The notes under the pieces were generated by a model. The model searched no databases. It was not told the origin of the DNA and worked only from the letters and a program-made list of their open reading frames with translations. The position numbers and the translations under genes are program-made. Shown in pieces: positions 23,301 through 30,427 of a stretch of 33,976 nucleotides of DNA (position 1 is its first letter; every line of letters begins with the position of its first letter). The stretch comes from an uncultured Oscillospiraceae bacterium (GTDB lineage: Bacteria > Bacillota > Clostridia > Oscillospirales > Oscillospiraceae): NCBI GenBank assembly GCA_934615645.1, contig CAKTTR010000015.1:1-33976 (forward strand), written 5' to 3'.

Positions 23301-26300
23301 ATGCGACCTACACAGCCGGGATGGTCACGACGCCGAAGGCCCCCGTCTCCCTCTACAGCCTGACTGGGGATATCACCGATTGCAGCGTCCTCATCCACTT
23401 CTTTGATAGCTACGATTACTCCACCAATAAGATCAGCGGCCTGATCCCCTGGGCCATGATCGATACCATCGCCCAGGGCGGCGACCCGACGCACTATGTC
23501 AAGTCCAGAGCGTCTGGCGTAGGCTCGGAGACGGCCAACCTCATCAATGACTTCCTGGCCCTGCAGAACGCCAATGACAATGGTGCGTTCATCGCCGAGA
23601 ACAAAGCGAACGGCGGTAAGGACAGCCTCATGTCCAACGTCACCTATGTGACGGCGATGGATATCTACTTCGACGGCGGCGACTGGGGCAACGAAAACGA
23701 AGCCGGGACGACCGGCCGCACAGCAGCCTTCAACTATCTGCTCAGCCGTCTGCAGGACGACGATAAGTCGGATGGCCGCTATTACGAGAGCGATTATTTG
23801 GTCAACGGCACCTATAACAATTCCCTCGCGCTTGAGTACAACGCGGAGTTTGCCATCCTGATGGCCCGCTTTGCGGACGATGCCAAGCTGGGCAAGCAGG
23901 CCATCGCCGCCATGCGCGATGTGATGGAAATGCTCCAGCAGCGCTACGAGGCTGGCGAGATGAACAATAGCACGGAGGCAACGGCCCGCTATGCTTCCGC
24001 TCTTGTTGCCGCCATCAGTGTGACGGACAGCAAGACTCTGAAAGCGACCTACCAGGCGACGCTGGATACCATCTTTGAAAAGCTGGAAAGCGTCAAGGCG
24101 CTGGATGGCACCTATGCGGCAAATATCACCACTGCCCAGTGGTGGACGATGCCCGATCGGACCGGCGACGCTAATGCGACGGCCGCCGTTATGATGGCCC
24201 TGGCCGATATGACGAACGGCAAAGCCGTCCTGGCCGATATGGCCGTGCGGCTGGACGACAGCGAGATCGTCGGCGCGGATATCGCGCAGATCACCCTGGA
24301 CAAGATCGTCCTGCGCGACCTGAACCTGCCGCTGCGCGGCGCCCTCGGCTCCACCTTCACTTGGGCCTCCTCCGACGAATCGGTCATCGCCGCTGACGGC
24401 AAGGTGACCCGTCCGGAACAGGATGTCCGCGTGACCCTGACCGTCACGGCGACCTGCGGCGAAGTGACGCAGACCCGTGAATTCACCGTGACTGTCCCCG
24501 CCAAGCGCGAGGCTGGCGGCGACGAGGTCTACGCCGATGCGCAGAACCTGAGCCTGCTGCCGGAGTACATCCACGATATCGACCTGCCGACCCAGGGCGC
24601 CAACGGCTCTGTGATCACTTGGTCCTCCTCCAATGAATCGATCATCGCGCCCGACGGCAAGGTGACCCGTCCGGCCATCGGCCAGCCCGATGCCCAGATC
24701 ACCCTGACCGCCTCCGTTGCCTACGGCGATGCTGTCACGACCCGCGACTTCAGCGTGAAGGTCTGGGCCCTGGTCGATACGTCGACGAACGACGGCATGG
24801 TCAAGGATGCCTACTATCTCTCCCGTGAGAATTACATGAATCAAACCACCCTCAAGGGCTACTGGGAAGTCTACGCTGCCTATGCCGCCCTGGGCGATCA
24901 GATCCGCGACTTTAACTTCATCTACGATACGAGCCCCAACTCGGCAAGCCAGCTGGGTGCGAACATCCTCGCCATCGTTGCCCTGGGTGAGAACCCGTAC
25001 AACTACAATGGCAAGAATTACGTGAAAGAGCTGCTTGACACCGGCCTCACCGGCGCTTGGTCCGTCCCAATCTACAATATCATGGGCCTTGACGCGGCTG
25101 GCGTGAAGCTCAGCGAAAGCGCCCAGAACGCCGCCCGCCTGGACGGCACTAAGGACCTGAAGGCCCTGTCCATGGGCCCGGATATGGGCGGCTGGGCAGG
25201 CGTCCCCGCATCGCGTGTTTATGACACCAACGAGACGATCCGAGATCGTGTGGCATACTTCTGCCAGCAGCTTGCACCGAAGATGGAAGGCCAGTCCATG
25301 GGCTCCGCCGCCATCTCCAAGGGCTGCGTTATGACAGCGCTGGCCGCCTTCCTGTCGGAGGGCATCGAGGTCGAAGGCATCGCCGGTATGGACCCGACGA
25401 AGGACGAACCGTGGGTCAGCCAGAACCCGGTCCTGGAAGTCTATAACATCGCCGTGACTGGTTCTCAGGGCTCCTTCGGTGTCCAGCCCGTCATGGAACT
25501 GTGCGACCTCTACAATGTCAAGTTTAACGGCGGCAAGGTCGGTTGGATCGGCTGCGGTGTCAATAAGGCCCGCGTCGAAGACCAGGTCGCCAAGGCAAAC
25601 GAGATCCTTGCCAACAAGGCGCTTTACACGGCCGATTCCATCAAAGCCATCGAAGACGCCCTCGAGGCTGTCAAGGGTATCTCGGAAGAGCGCCTGAATT
25701 CGAAGGTGCCGGATTACGGCGAAGAGTACTACGCCCTGTTTGATGCGGTCCGCTACGCCAAGACGAGTGAGAGCGCCGCTGCCGATCAGGCCGCCGCTGC
25801 CAAGGTCGAGGAGACCATCAACGCCCTGCCTGCAGCAGATAAGATCACTCTGGAGAACAAGGAAGCTGTCGAAGCAGCACGCGCTGCGTTTGACGCGCTG
25901 ACCGAGTCCCAGCAGGGCCTCGTCTCCGAGGAGACGCAGGAGAAGCTGAAGGCCGCGGAAGACGCCATCGCCAAGCTGGAAGCTGCGGAAGCCGATAAGG
26001 CTGCGGCTGCGAAGGTCGAGGAGACCATCAACGCGCTGCCTGCGGCTGCAGACATCACGCTGGAGAACAAGGAAGCCGTCGTTGCAGCACGCGCTGCATA
26101 CGATGCGCTGACGGAGGCCCAGCAGGCGCTGGTCTCCAAGGAGGCGCAGGACAAGCTGACTGCTTGCGAGGCAAGAATTGCCGAGCTTGAGAAGCCCGAA
26201 GAACCTGCTGACCTGCCGTTTACTGACCTGACCCAGGATTGGTACATGGACAGCATCCGCTACGTCTATGAGCATGAGCTGATGTACGGTACCAGTGATA

Positions 26301-26761
26301 CGACGTTTGCGCCGGACGACGCCCTGACCCGCGGCATGTTCGTTACCATGCTCTACCGCATGGAGGGCAAGCCGGAAGCGACGGGTAACACCAGCTTCAC
26401 GGATGTCGCAGAGAATGCGTACTACGCCGACGCGGTCGCTTGGGCAAACGCAAACGGCGTGGTCTACGGCACCAGCGAGACGGCCTTCAGCCCCGACGCG
26501 AAGATCACCCGGGAGCAGATGGCTGCCATGATGCGCCGCTACGCAAGCTTCAAGAAGCTCAACGTCACTGCGACGACGGATCTGTCTGGTTACACTGATG
26601 CCGCGACCGTCAGCAGCTGGGCAATCGACGATATGAAGTGGGCCGTTGCGTCCGAGCTCCTGTACGGCAACACCCGGAACCAACTGCAGCCCACGGCCAA
26701 CGCGCAGCGCGCCCAGGCGGCTGCGATCCTCCAGCGGTTTGCGACGAAGATCGTCAAGTAA
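20309..26761 (+). CDS. Giant SLH-anchored surface protein with two transcobalamin/prenyltransferase-like helical domains
   Basis: A 2150-residue secreted protein. Approximate order: signal peptide 1-25 (cut after PASA); GLUG-type beta module A 40-365 (GGIAGIN, GGIVGIM units); module B 490-800 (VGGLVG, NGGLIG, VGGLIG); Ig-like domain 898-985; helical domain I 990-1305; two atrophied bacterial Ig domains 1312-1488 (each with TWSSSNESVI-type and ADGKVTRP motifs); helical domain II 1490-1800; two 70-residue helical repeats 1832-1962; three SLH domains 1970-2150. Helical domain II contains GYWEVYAAYAALGDQI, ANILAIVALGENPYNYNG and IYNIMGLDAAGV, resembling the alpha/alpha-toroid family of prenyltransferases and transcobalamin/intrinsic factor. 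Domain I has a looser version. The SLH domains should bind cell-wall polymer. Control by a cobalamin riboswitch suggests corrinoid capture, but no DUF4430 partner domain was seen and ligand binding is inferred. ATG at 20309 follows AAAGGTAG. Confidence 0.85.
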   Translation: MKKKLALLLCLVLLVTALALPASADNSAAWDGSVDTSWYSAEAKTFEISTPAQLAGLAAIVSGEATGISTDSFKGKTVKLTADLDLGGVKAADGTWSGPCWKPIGKNYGNAFSGTFLGGGHKISNLYFEKSLSKLTQNIGLFANIGTGGYVEGINLVSGYLHNENANTYLAGIAGINAGTIVSCHNGADVYGESYIAGIAANASGVIVKCSNSGTIGFAGTASRGSTYGGIAAMAKNIIANCYNTGTISVAALEGKAINAGGIVGIMQKNYTVRTSDILFNCYSSGNIVRSASATSSGPIYGAYKSLTPRNNYFLKTDAINSGYSDGVGSAAMDAAQLKAAAGTLGAAFCADTANVNGGYPLLNWEATGKMDPSELEGISIVSAEASDSAITLTLDRRLLYSTLTASNFTVEATLQLTGEAEQTLALKPGCSLSLNADNTATVVRLGFAQIRGTYAEQTLRAKVSYKGGTPIEVSTVIAISDQWPDYRAESFAGGDGTAADPYQIATAEQLALLAENVNNGDTYKGKYFIQTANIDLGKSAKYGYALQWVPIGGSTTFRGNFNGQNYKISNMTVAFSRNGMGLFGASGYSMGGTSDPARFINIKLENVLVDGDADPSNSYSDIGALVGKATLTDIVNCHVLSGKVTGFNYVGGLVGTFKSSNSATTPCYMIGCSSAADVSGYQAGGLAGVFSYGAGSTSTEPSPYGNCVMLDCYATGNVTPSYRELVKEPVNGGLIGVAAFSNTIMVQRCYATGTVATKGDANVGGLIGDIGAGSIARTPVDLKVLNNMVLVPAMSGLGTGNYGRVAGLGTTTVSAVTSLFRDNYVLSTMTLDGAAFDGESGDNANGTSKTAEELADRATWEAQGFDMSEDGLWSWDTALSRAVLKGNTVGYDVYIMTQPRSTNAYTDKAAVFYTTAKGGVGTLTYTWQRSADGETWEDIKGAESETKLSLQAKLRWDGNQIRCKVTDEIGTTAYSDAALLTVKSGDYDAKAAAEALYATYTAGMVTTPKAPVSLYSLTGDITDCSVLIHFFDSYDYSTNKISGLIPWAMIDTIAQGGDPTHYVKSRASGVGSETANLINDFLALQNANDNGAFIAENKANGGKDSLMSNVTYVTAMDIYFDGGDWGNENEAGTTGRTAAFNYLLSRLQDDDKSDGRYYESDYLVNGTYNNSLALEYNAEFAILMARFADDAKLGKQAIAAMRDVMEMLQQRYEAGEMNNSTEATARYASALVAAISVTDSKTLKATYQATLDTIFEKLESVKALDGTYAANITTAQWWTMPDRTGDANATAAVMMALADMTNGKAVLADMAVRLDDSEIVGADIAQITLDKIVLRDLNLPLRGALGSTFTWASSDESVIAADGKVTRPEQDVRVTLTVTATCGEVTQTREFTVTVPAKREAGGDEVYADAQNLSLLPEYIHDIDLPTQGANGSVITWSSSNESIIAPDGKVTRPAIGQPDAQITLTASVAYGDAVTTRDFSVKVWALVDTSTNDGMVKDAYYLSRENYMNQTTLKGYWEVYAAYAALGDQIRDFNFIYDTSPNSASQLGANILAIVALGENPYNYNGKNYVKELLDTGLTGAWSVPIYNIMGLDAAGVKLSESAQNAARLDGTKDLKALSMGPDMGGWAGVPASRVYDTNETIRDRVAYFCQQLAPKMEGQSMGSAAISKGCVMTALAAFLSEGIEVEGIAGMDPTKDEPWVSQNPVLEVYNIAVTGSQGSFGVQPVMELCDLYNVKFNGGKVGWIGCGVNKARVEDQVAKANEILANKALYTADSIKAIEDALEAVKGISEERLNSKVPDYGEEYYALFDAVRYAKTSESAAADQAAAAKVEETINALPAADKITLENKEAVEAARAAFDALTESQQGLVSEETQEKLKAAEDAIAKLEAAEADKAAAAKVEETINALPAAADITLENKEAVVAARAAYDALTEAQQALVSKEAQDKLTACEARIAELEKPEEPADLPFTDLTQDWYMDSIRYVYEHELMYGTSDTTFAPDDALTRGMFVTMLYRMEGKPEATGNTSFTDVAENAYYADAVAWANANGVVYGTSETAFSPDAKITREQMAAMMRRYASFKKLNVTATTDLSGYTDAATVSSWAIDDMKWAVASELLYGNTRNQLQPTANAQRAQAAAILQRFATKIVK
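25802..26211 (+). repeat. 210 bp tandem duplication encoding two helical repeats
   Basis: The sequence beginning AAGGTCGAGGAGACCATCAA at 25802 recurs at 26012 (period 210 bp, 70 residues). Both copies encode KVEETINALPAA...ITLENKEAV..ARAA.DALTE.QQ.LVS, a FIVAR-like helical linker before the SLH domains. The DNA is well conserved, so the copy number could change by recombination. Confidence 0.88.
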
Positions 26762-26778
26762 GCCGCGAAGCAAAAGCA

Positions 26779-26870
26779 GGGGAGCGTGAATCGCTCCCCC
26801 TAGGGGGCGGCAAGCCCCAAGAGAGGGGGCGAATCCCCCCCATGGGTGTGGAACCCCATATAAAATTGAT
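26779..26870 (+). repeat. Array of short G/C hairpins after the giant gene
   Basis: At least four small stems follow one another: GGGGAGCG/CGCTCCCC (26779-26799, loop TGAAT), CCCCCTAGGGGG (26796-26807) overlapping a GGGGGCGGCAAGCCCC stem (about 26803-26818), GGGGG/CCCCC around CGAAT (about 26825-26839), and ATGGG/CCCAT around a GTGGAAC loop (about 26842-26861). None has a classic T-run. Together they probably act as a 3'-end block or a stacked terminator. Confidence 0.6.
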
Positions 26871-26928
26871 CGCTTCTTCATCTTCTTTATTTCCTTTCTA
26901 CCGGGTGCGGGCCCAAACCCACACCCAC

Positions 26929-26957
26929 CCCCCTTTGGTGCCTGGCACCGGAGGGGG
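26929..26957. repeat. Long inverted repeat upstream of the Asp23 promoter
   Basis: CCCCCTTTGGTGCC and GGCACCGGAGGGGG form a 14 bp stem with two T-G wobble pairs around a single base, which would open to a small loop. The rest of 26870-27020 shows no gene. The repeat may belong to the 3' end of the giant-gene transcript. Confidence 0.5.
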
Positions 26958-27022
26958 TTCCTCTATGCCGGGGAGGGCAGGAAATCTTTCCCGCAGCGCC
27001 CGGAATTTCCCCCTTGGCGGGA

Positions 27023-27051
27023 TTGCAAAGGGGGAGAAAGTGTGTTACAAT
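27023..27051 (+). promoter_or_regulatory. SigA-type promoter of the asp23-nusB-xseAB-ispA operon
   Basis: TTGCAA at 27023-27028 and TACAAT at 27046-27051 are spaced by 17 bp. The start codon follows about 30 nt after the -10, with AAAGGAGG just before it. Confidence 0.7.
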
Positions 27052-27080
27052 AAACCCAAAGCGCAAAGGAGGAAATTCCA

Positions 27081-27449
27081 ATGGGTGAACTAAAAGATTA
27101 TATTTCCCGCACGCAGGATGCCGGGACGGTGCATATTTCTGAGGACGTCATTGCCTCCATCGCCGCTGCCGCCGTGACGGATGTGGACGGTGTCTGCGGC
27201 TTGAGCGCCAATATGGCGGAGCTTTTGAACAAAAAGAGCCAGACGAAGGGCGTCCGGCTGACGGTCGGCGAGAATGACAGCATCACCATCGACTGCAATG
27301 TCATCGCCCTGTACGGTCACCCGGTCATGGAGCTGGCCAAGGAGATCCAGAACGCGGTCTCGGATGCCATTGCCGCGATGACAGGCCTGCAGGTGACGGC
27401 AGTCAATGTCAATATCTGCGGCATTGCGATGGCCAGAACGCCCCGATAA
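27081..27449 (+). CDS. Asp23/Gls24 family protein (YqhY-like)
   Basis: A 122-residue cytoplasmic protein of the Asp23/Gls24/DUF322 family: GTVHISEDVIASIAAAAVTDVDGVCGLS, then KGVRLTVGENDSITIDCNVIALYGHPVMELAKEIQ and AVNVNICGIAM. The location just upstream of nusB is the classic place of YqhY in Firmicutes, where it is tied to envelope or lipid homeostasis. ATG at 27081 has a strong AAAGGAGG. It starts the operon. Confidence 0.92.
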   Translation: MGELKDYISRTQDAGTVHISEDVIASIAAAAVTDVDGVCGLSANMAELLNKKSQTKGVRLTVGENDSITIDCNVIALYGHPVMELAKEIQNAVSDAIAAMTGLQVTAVNVNICGIAMARTPR

Positions 27450-27494
27450 ATCCGGCAAAGCGACGCCGGGAGAGAGAAGAAGGAGAAGCACACT

Positions 27495-28061
27495 ATGACG
27501 AGGACGAACGCCAGGGAGATCGCGGCACATTTACTCTACGCCATGGAGTACACCGGCCAGCCGGCGGACCGCGCGCTGGAAGCGCGGCTGGAGCCGGACT
27601 ATTATCGCGGCCTGGCGCAGGAGACGGAGGCCTATGCCGAACGCCCCGGGAAAAAGCAGCTTGCCTATATCCGCGCCGTTGTCTGCGGCGTGACGGAAAA
27701 GCAGGAGGAGCTGGACCGGATCATCGCCCAGTACGCCATCGGCTGGAATTTGGGCCGAATTTCCCGCCTGGCGCGGACGTTCCTGCGCATCGCGCTCTAT
27801 GAGTGCCTGTATATGGAAGAGATCCCGAACGGCGTCGCCATCAACGAGGCGGTCAAGCTGACGAAGAGCTACGACGACGAAGCGGCGAAATTCGTCAACG
27901 GCATCCTGGGCGCATTCGTCCGGGGTGGCTGCAAGATCCCGCCCGCACCGGTACAGGAAGCACCGGAAAGCGCTGAAAGCTCCAATGCGGGAGCTTTGGA
28001 CGCCAGCGCGCAGACCCTGGCGGCAGACGCCGCAGCGGGTACGCAGGAGGCGGCGGAATGA
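27495..28061 (+). CDS. nusB: Transcription antitermination factor NusB, with a C-terminal tail
   Basis: A 188-residue protein with the NusB helical core at 1-140: TRTNAREIAAHLLYAMEY at the start, RISRLARTFLRIALYECLYMEEIPNGVAINEAVKLTKSYDDEAAKFVNGILGAF at the end of the core (quoted here as RTFLRIALYE and VAINEAVKL keys). It acts with NusE in rRNA antitermination. The last roughly 45 residues are an Ala/Glu/Pro-rich low-complexity tail not found in typical NusB (about 130-150 residues). ATG at 27495 follows AAGGAGAAG. The stop overlaps the next ATG by 4 nt. Confidence 0.93.
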   Translation: MTRTNAREIAAHLLYAMEYTGQPADRALEARLEPDYYRGLAQETEAYAERPGKKQLAYIRAVVCGVTEKQEELDRIIAQYAIGWNLGRISRLARTFLRIALYECLYMEEIPNGVAINEAVKLTKSYDDEAAKFVNGILGAFVRGGCKIPPAPVQEAPESAESSNAGALDASAQTLAADAAAGTQEAAE

Positions 28062-28990
28062 TCGCCCTCGGGTTCGACACCAGCAATTACACGACCTCCA
28101 TCGCCGCCCACGATGGCGCAGCGCCCGTCAATTGCTCCCAGCTGCTGGATGTGCAGCCGGGGCAGCTGGGCCTGCGGCAGAGCGACGCTTTGTTCGCGCA
28201 TATCAAACGCCTGCCGGCATTGGCCGACAGGCTATTTGCACATATCGACACGGGCGACATCGCCGCCATCGGCGTCAGCACGCGCCCCCGGGCGGTGGAG
28301 GGATCGTACATGCCGTGCTTTTTGGCGGGCAGCAGCCAGGCGGCCGTTTTGGCCCGGGCGCTGGGCGTCCCGCTTTATGAATTTTCCCACCAGCAGGGGC
28401 ACATCGCCGCGGCGCTCTGGTCCGCGGGGCGGATGGACCTGCTGCACCAGCGCCACCTTGCCTGGCATCTGTCCGGCGGCACGACAGAGCTGCTGCTCAT
28501 CGAAAACCAGGCTGGGGCGCTGACCGCCCAAAAGCTGGGCGGCACGACGGACATTTCCGCCGGGCAGCTCATCGACCGCACCGGAAAGCTTCTGGGCCTT
28601 CCGTTCCCGGCGGGCAAGGCGCTGGACAAGCTCGCCGCGGAGAGCGGCAGCGATGATGCGTTCCGCGTCCGCTGCCAAGGGGCGGAATTCTCCCTCTCCG
28701 GGGTGGAAAATCAGGTCCAGCAGTATTTTGCCAAAACCGGCGACGGTGCGGCGACAGCGCGCTTTGCGCTGTGCTCGGTCATCGGCGCGATCGAACGCGC
28801 AACAGCTGCGGCGCTGCGGGTCTTCCCGGGGCTGCCGGTCGTCTTTTCCGGCGGCGTGGCGTCCAATTCGCTGCTGCGGGGGGAGGCGCTGCCGTTTGAG
28901 GCTGTCTTTGCCGCGCCGGAGTATTCCACGGATAACGCCATGGGCATCGCGCTGCTGGCCTGGCTGCAGAGGAGGTCGCATGGAGCATAA
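28058..28990 (+). CDS. TsaD/Kae1-like paralogue (peptidase M22 family)
   Basis: A 310-residue ASKHA-fold protein. It has GFDTSNYTTSIA at the N-terminus, STRPRAVEGSYMPCF, the metal-site region FSHQQGHIAAAL (H..xGH instead of the HxEAH-type motif of TsaD), HLSGGTTELL, and FSGGVASNSLL with STDNAMGIA at the end. It is shorter and more divergent than true TsaD, which is normally encoded elsewhere. Similar paralogues lie beside nusB/xseA in Clostridia. Its substrate is unknown; tRNA t6A synthesis should not be assumed. The ATG overlaps nusB, and the end overlaps xseA by 11 nt. Confidence 0.85.
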   Translation: MIALGFDTSNYTTSIAAHDGAAPVNCSQLLDVQPGQLGLRQSDALFAHIKRLPALADRLFAHIDTGDIAAIGVSTRPRAVEGSYMPCFLAGSSQAAVLARALGVPLYEFSHQQGHIAAALWSAGRMDLLHQRHLAWHLSGGTTELLLIENQAGALTAQKLGGTTDISAGQLIDRTGKLLGLPFPAGKALDKLAAESGSDDAFRVRCQGAEFSLSGVENQVQQYFAKTGDGAATARFALCSVIGAIERATAAALRVFPGLPVVFSGGVASNSLLRGEALPFEAVFAAPEYSTDNAMGIALLAWLQRRSHGA

Positions 28991-30188
28991 GATTTTTGCG
29001 GTTTCGCAGATCAACCAATACATCAAGCAGCAGCTCGATGGCGATCTGCTGCTGCAGGACCTGTGCATCAGCGGGGAGCTGAGCAACTATAAAATTTACC
29101 CCTCCGGGCACCATTATTTCACGCTGAAGGACGCCGAGGGCGCGCTGCGGGCGGTTATGTTCCGGGGCAGCGCCGGGCGGCTGCGCTTCCGCCCGGAAAA
29201 CGGGATGAAGGTCCTGGCCACGGGGCGCATCACGGTCTACCCGCGGGACGGGGCGTATCAGCTGTATTGCAATAGCCTGGTCCCCGACGGCGTCGGCGAT
29301 CTGTACGTCGCCTTTGAGCAGCTCAAGGCGAAGCTGCAGGCCGAGGGGCTGTTTGACCCGGCGCACAAAAAGCCGCTGCCGCCGTATCCGCACCGGATCG
29401 CCATCATCACGTCCTCCGCAGGCGCGGCGATCCACGATATGCTGCGCATTTTGAACCGGCGCTATCCCTTGAGCAAGGTCATGCTGCTGCCGGTCCGTGT
29501 CCAGGGGGCCGAGGCCCCGGCGGAGATCGCCGGGGCGATCCGCTATGCCAACCGCTGGCATCTGGCGGACGTCATCATCACCGGCCGCGGCGGCGGCTCG
29601 ATGGAGGACCTCTGGGCGTTCAACGATGAGCGCGTGGCGCGGATGATCTACGCGTCGGAGATCCCCGTTGTCTCTGCCGTTGGGCATGAGCCGGATGTGA
29701 CGATCTCCGACTTTGTCGCCGATCGTCGCGCGGCGACGCCGTCCAATGCCGCCGAGATCGTCGCGCCGGACCAGCAGGAGCTGCGCCAGCGGCTGGACGC
29801 GATGCAGCTGCGGATGCTGCAGTCGCTGCAAAAGCAGCTGCAGGTCGATCGCCGCCAGGTCCAGCTGCTCTCCCAGGCCCGCGTACTGCAGGACCCGATG
29901 AATTATGTCCTGGAGCGCCGAACGCGCCTTGCTCAGCTGCAAAAGCAGTTGGCCAGCGCCATGCGCCAGCGCCTGGCTGCGGACCGGGAGCGCTTTGCAG
30001 GTCGCGCCGCTGCGCTGGACGCGATGAGCCCCCTCAAAGTCCTGGGCCGCGGCTACGCGCTGGTGAAAAACGGCCCAAAGCTTGTCAAATCTACGAACGA
30101 CGCCAAACCGGGCGACCGGCTCACCCTACAGCTATCTGACGGCGCCTTGCCCGCCATCGTAGCACAACCGACGGAGGAAGCACAATGA
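28980..30188 (+). CDS. xseA: Exodeoxyribonuclease VII large subunit
   Basis: A 402-residue protein with the N-terminal OB-fold (SQINQYIKQQLDGDLLLQDLCISGELSN), the catalytic domain with RIAIITSSAGAAIHDML, DVIITGRGGGSMEDLWAFND and VVSAVGHEPDVTISDFVADRRAATPS, and a long coiled C-terminus ending in SPLKVLGRGYALV. Together with XseB it degrades single-stranded DNA. ATG at 28980 is chosen (AGAGGAGG upstream); longer frames run inside the previous gene. It overlaps xseB by 4 nt. Confidence 0.95.
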   Translation: MEHKIFAVSQINQYIKQQLDGDLLLQDLCISGELSNYKIYPSGHHYFTLKDAEGALRAVMFRGSAGRLRFRPENGMKVLATGRITVYPRDGAYQLYCNSLVPDGVGDLYVAFEQLKAKLQAEGLFDPAHKKPLPPYPHRIAIITSSAGAAIHDMLRILNRRYPLSKVMLLPVRVQGAEAPAEIAGAIRYANRWHLADVIITGRGGGSMEDLWAFNDERVARMIYASEIPVVSAVGHEPDVTISDFVADRRAATPSNAAEIVAPDQQELRQRLDAMQLRMLQSLQKQLQVDRRQVQLLSQARVLQDPMNYVLERRTRLAQLQKQLASAMRQRLAADRERFAGRAAALDAMSPLKVLGRGYALVKNGPKLVKSTNDAKPGDRLTLQLSDGALPAIVAQPTEEAQ

Positions 30189-30427
30189 ACAACGATTCGA
30201 TGCAGTTTGAAGCTGCCGTGACACGCCTGGAGGAGATCGTCCGGGCCATGGAGCAGGGCGACCTGCCGCTGGAGCAGTCGCTCCAGCTATTTGAAGAGGG
30301 GACCGGGCTTGTCAAAAGCTGCAACCAGCTGCTGAGCCAAGCCGAACTGAAAATTGCCCAGCTGATGAAGGGCGCCGACGGTGCGCCGGTGGAATTGGAG
30401 TTTAGCCATGCAGACGAAGGCGAATAA
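30185..30427 (+). CDS. xseB: Exodeoxyribonuclease VII small subunit
   Basis: An 80-residue helical protein with FEAAVTRLEEIVRAMEQGDLPLEQSLQLFEEG, split here as TRLEEIVRAME and LPLEQSLQLFEEG, and a short C-terminal tail. Length and motif are typical. Its ATG overlaps the xseA stop (ATGA), and its end overlaps ispA by 20 nt. It binds the coiled region of XseA. Confidence 0.95.
   Translation: MNNDSMQFEAAVTRLEEIVRAMEQGDLPLEQSLQLFEEGTGLVKSCNQLLSQAELKIAQLMKGADGAPVELEFSHADEGE

Noticed and set aside
20816..26881. A 2021-codon open frame on the minus strand opposite the giant gene
   Set aside because: It is in codon register with the sense frame, so its stops would need sense codons TTA, CTA or TCA, which this GC-rich genome avoids. 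It has no ribosome binding site and no recognisable domains.
26929..26957. Origin or attachment site in the G/C hairpin region
   Set aside because: No integrase, tRNA end or repeated iterons are nearby; it is better read as a 3'-end structure.
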